Assembly (NCBI RefSeq): GCF_004745645.1
Contig: NZ_SRMB01000003.1
Location: forward strand, 62,001-126,000
Length of the DNA stretch: 64,000 bases
Origin: Hymenobacter metallicola
Lineage (GTDB): Bacteria; Bacteroidota; Bacteroidia; Cytophagales; Hymenobacteraceae
Direction: 5' to 3'
The notes beneath the pieces are model-generated. The model did no database searches. It saw nothing but the letters and a program-made list of their open reading frames with translations, and had not been told where the DNA came from. Within the stretch, counting starts at the first letter, position 1, and every line of letters begins with the position of its first letter. Shown piece by piece: positions 61,603 through 64,000 of the stretch. The translations under genes were made by a program, and so were the position numbers.

Positions 61603-62226
61603 ATGCCAAAAGTAAAACCTCATAGAACGTCCCCTTCGTTGGATATGACTCCGATGGTGGACTTGGCATTCCTGCTGGTGACCTTCTTCATGCTCACCAC
61701 CAAGTTTGCTCCCGAGGAAGCTGTGGTGGTGGATACGCCCTCATCTACTTCCGAAATTCGCCTGCCGGAAAGCCATGTTATCACCATTTCGGTGGACAAG
61801 GACAAGCGGGTGTTCTTCGGGATGGATGATGCCAAACCCAAGCTGGACCTGTTGACCCGGGTAGGTGCTAAGTACGGAGTAAGCTTCACGGCTGCTCAGG
61901 CGAAGACCTTCTCCAACTTGTCAAGCTTTGGCGTACCGGTACAACAGCTCCCCGACTTCCTGAGCCGCGACAACGAGCAGCGCAAAGCCATCAAGCAGCC
62001 CGGCATCCCTGCCGACTCCTTGAACAACCAGTTTATCGACTGGGTGGTAGAAGCGCAGGCCGCCAGCCGCAAGGAGTTCGGTAAGCCCGCTTACATTGCT
62101 ATTAAAGGCGACGGTAACGCGGACGTACCAACCGTGAAGAAAGTCATCCAACTGCTGCAGGATAAGAACATCAACCGTTTCAACCTGATTACTGACTTGG
62201 AATCCAAGCCGGTAGCCGGGAAATAA
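61603..62226 (+). CDS. exbD: ExbD/TolR-family protein 1
   Basis: 207 residues. SLDMTPMVDLAFLLVTFFMLTT is the single membrane segment (residues 14-34) with the essential proton-carrying aspartate in MVDLAF. The periplasmic domain is longer than that of ExbD 2. Partner of ExbB in the stator. The C-terminal part (PAYIAIKGDGNADVPTVKKVIQLLQDKNINRFNLIT) has the dimer fold. Confidence 0.94.
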   Translation: MPKVKPHRTSPSLDMTPMVDLAFLLVTFFMLTTKFAPEEAVVVDTPSSTSEIRLPESHVITISVDKDKRVFFGMDDAKPKLDLLTRVGAKYGVSFTAAQAKTFSNLSSFGVPVQQLPDFLSRDNEQRKAIKQPGIPADSLNNQFIDWVVEAQAASRKEFGKPAYIAIKGDGNADVPTVKKVIQLLQDKNINRFNLITDLESKPVAGK

Positions 62227-62239
62227 CCGACGCAGAGAA

Positions 62240-62761
62240 ATGGCAGAAATACAACAACAAGCCGACTCCGGTAAAGGAGGGAAGAAGCGGGCCAAGAAAA
62301 TGTCGACCAAAATCGACATGACACCGATGGTGGACTTGGCCTTTTTGCTCCTAACCTTCTTCATGCTGACCACAACCTTCAGCAAGCCGACCGTGATGCA
62401 GCTAAACATGCCGGTCAAGCCGAAGGACCCTAAGGAGCAATCTGAGATTAAAGCCTCGAATGCTTTCACGGTACTGCTGGGCGAGAACAACAAGATCTTT
62501 TACTACGACGGTTTGCTGGCCGACAACGTGAAGCCTGAGCTGGTAGCATCGAGCTACGGCGCCGATGGCATTCGTAAAACGCTGTTGCAGCGTCGTCAGG
62601 CCAACCCCGAAGTAGTTGTGCTGATCAAGCCCGTTGACAAGTCCAATTACAAGAACATGGTTGACATCCTCGACGAGATGAACATTACCGACCAGAAGAA
62701 GTACGCGCTGGTTGACATCTCGAAGGCTGATGAGGACCTGATTAAAACTTCAGGGCTATGA
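62240..62761 (+). CDS. exbD: ExbD/TolR-family protein 2
   Basis: 173 residues. A basic start (GGKKRAKKMSTKIDMTPMVDLAFLLLTFFMLTTTF) carries the membrane segment and the conserved aspartate at 32. The periplasmic part is shorter and ends ISKADEDLIKTSGL. It starts 13 bp after exbD 1 and its stop overlaps the tonB start by four bases (ATGA), indicating translational coupling. Two ExbD paralogues in one operon are common in Bacteroidota and may form a heteromeric stator. Confidence 0.94.
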   Translation: MAEIQQQADSGKGGKKRAKKMSTKIDMTPMVDLAFLLLTFFMLTTTFSKPTVMQLNMPVKPKDPKEQSEIKASNAFTVLLGENNKIFYYDGLLADNVKPELVASSYGADGIRKTLLQRRQANPEVVVLIKPVDKSNYKNMVDILDEMNITDQKKYALVDISKADEDLIKTSGL

Positions 62762-63585
62762 TGGATAACACGCAATTGAGCCAAGCGTCTTTCAACGACA
62801 TCGTCTTTGAAGGCCGCAACAAGGCTTACGGAGCTTATGTGCTCCGGCGGTTGTACAACAAGCACGTTACCCGCGCTCTTCTCATCGCCGTTGCCCTTCT
62901 GGCTCTTTTGGTAAGCTTCCCGCTCATCGCGCGGATGTTTGCCAAGGACGAGGTGGTCAAGGATGATAAGATGCTCAAGGTGAACGAGCTGATGGAGGCA
63001 CCGCCACTGGACGACACCAAGCCGCCACCACCACCGCCGCCACCCGAGGCGCCACCACCCCCGCCACCGAAGCTCTCCACGATTAAGTTTACTCCTCCCG
63101 TTGTTAAAAAGGACGAAGAGGTAGTAAAAGAGGAGAAGATTCCGGATCAGGAAGAACTGGAGGACAAGGTCATTGCTACCGAAACCGTAAAAGGTAACAC
63201 CGACAACCCCGCTGACCTTACCGGTCTGGGCGACGAAGGCAACAAGGTAGTAGAAGAGGTAGTAGAGAATAAGGTCTACACGTATGTAGAACAGATGCCT
63301 ACTCCTCCCGGCGGTATGGAAGGATTGCTCTCTTACCTGGGCAAAACCATTAAGTACCCCGCCCTGGCCCTGCGCAACCAGGTAGAAGGCAAGGTATTCA
63401 TCAGCTTCGTGGTAGGCCCAACGGGCGGTATCACGGATGTGAAAGTTACCAAAGGCATCGGTGCCGGCTGCGACGAAGAAGCAGTTCGCGTTATCAAGGC
63501 CATGCCCGCCTGGACGCCTGGTAAGCAGAACGGCCGTCCGGTAAGTGTTTCGTACACGGTTCCGGTAACCTTCGCTATCAAGTAG
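62758..63585 (+). CDS. tonB: Energy transducer TonB
   Basis: 275 residues. The N-terminal NKAYGAYVLRRLYNKHV precedes a membrane segment (about 40-60). A proline-rich stretch (DDTKPPPPPPPPEAPPPPPP) spans the periplasm, followed by an acidic linker and the C-terminal domain from about 195 (LLSYLGKTIKYPALALRNQVEGKVFISFVVGPTGGI ... ending VTFAIK). It carries energy from ExbB/ExbD to TonB-dependent receptors. A terminator ends the operon. Confidence 0.95.
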   Translation: MMDNTQLSQASFNDIVFEGRNKAYGAYVLRRLYNKHVTRALLIAVALLALLVSFPLIARMFAKDEVVKDDKMLKVNELMEAPPLDDTKPPPPPPPPEAPPPPPPKLSTIKFTPPVVKKDEEVVKEEKIPDQEELEDKVIATETVKGNTDNPADLTGLGDEGNKVVEEVVENKVYTYVEQMPTPPGGMEGLLSYLGKTIKYPALALRNQVEGKVFISFVVGPTGGITDVKVTKGIGAGCDEEAVRVIKAMPAWTPGKQNGRPVSVSYTVPVTFAIK

Positions 63586-63620
63586 TACACTGTCTTTTCA
63601 GCTTCGGCCGAAGGACTCTA

Positions 63621-63656
63621 AAAGCCCGAATCGAGCAACTGCTCGGTTCGGGCTTT
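63621..63656 (+). terminator. Terminator after the tonB operon
   Basis: AAAGCCCGAA / TTCGGGCTTT extended by CGAGC-AACT-GCTCG gives a stem of about 16 base pairs followed by a T run, 35 bp after the tonB stop. Confidence 0.92.
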
Positions 63657-63810
63657 TTCGTGTAAAAAGAATTCGGCTAGCCGCATACTTTTCGATAGGG
63701 ATACCTCGTTTTAGCATTGAAAGCCAGGAAGATGAAGAAGGCCCAGTGAGACAAATGGCTTGGGTAATGCGTGCCAGTGAATACCGTTTCACCTTTAGCC
63801 CATATGTCCC

Positions 63811-64000
63811 ATGAACACCACCAACCTGCACACCGCCTCCTTCGACGAAATTGTCTTTGAAGGCCGCAACAAAGCGTATGGCGCCTTCGTCCTGCGCCAG
63901 CTCTACAACCGCCACCTGGCCCGTGCCTTGGCTATCACCGTGGCCCTGTGCCTGCTGCTGGTCAGCATCCCGATGGTTGTTCAGCGCCTGTGGCCCTCGG
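63811..64000 (+). CDS. Second TonB-like gene (partial, 3' end outside window)
   Basis: The first 63 codons are visible from ATG 63811. The product (HTASFDEIVFEGRNKAYGAFVLRQLYNRHLARALAITVALCLLLVSIPMVV) closely parallels the N-terminus of the first TonB, including FEGRNKAYGA and the following membrane segment, so it is a tandem paralogue of energy transducer TonB. Its own start follows a terminator. Confidence 0.85.
   Translation, partial: MNTTNLHTASFDEIVFEGRNKAYGAFVLRQLYNRHLARALAITVALCLLLVSIPMVVQRLWPS

Overview
The window reads as a chromosomal segment of a high-GC member of the Bacteroidota, most likely a Hymenobacter-like Cytophagales bacterium. The evidence is the gliding lipoproteins GldB and GldD, a type IX secretion (T9SS) sorting domain, sigma/FecR/TonB-receptor signalling, a DUF4249 lipoprotein, the mutY-ssb-gldD-recG block, and promoters matching TAnnTTTG with an upstream TTG. 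The high GC content combined with these families points to Hymenobacteraceae; that taxonomic step is inference. No rRNA, tRNA, CRISPR array, phage or complete insertion sequence was seen.

Layout. 1-9.4 kb (minus): a giant modular surface protein, cut by the window edge, preceded by a secreted beta-helix protein. 9.6-17.9 kb (minus): a cell-surface signalling and uptake locus in the order ECF sigma, GIN-domain lipoprotein, TonB-dependent receptor, DUF4249 lipoprotein, FecR anti-sigma, and an unusual STN-domain protein with LA_2272-type surface repeats. 18-25.8 kb: MFS exporter, two small conserved proteins, a second ECF sigma overlapping a 76-residue reading frame, nth, a glycosyltransferase, gldB and an outer-membrane barrel. 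26-34 kb: rng, a 29-residue COX24-like basic protein, a TPR protein and HU (minus), then divergent mutY, ssb, gldD and recG (plus). 34-36.7 kb: an unknown exported protein and a decayed T9SS gene end. 36.8-46 kb (minus): a fatty-acid beta-oxidation cluster (acyl-CoA ligase, MarR regulator, bifunctional HAD/hydratase, thiolase, acyl-CoA dehydrogenase) with a 14-bp motif shared by the marR and dehydrogenase upstream regions. 46-64 kb: a ureohydrolase-like protein lacking metal ligands, cytochrome b5-like protein, murQ, der, era, an AraC regulator, hemH, a cysteine desulfurase, glmM, mazG and an exbB-exbD-exbD-tonB operon followed by a second tonB-like gene that leaves the window.

How it fits together. 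The right-end Ton system would energise the TonB-dependent receptor of the sigma/FecR locus. The gliding lipoproteins and T9SS-type architecture suggest that the giant protein is exported and displayed by T9SS, though its C-terminus lies outside the window. The most unusual items are the split STN/FecR/sigma locus, the beta-helix plus giant repeat-protein pair, the shared candidate MarR operator, the structured leader of the exbB operon, and several families of short inverted-repeat elements between genes.
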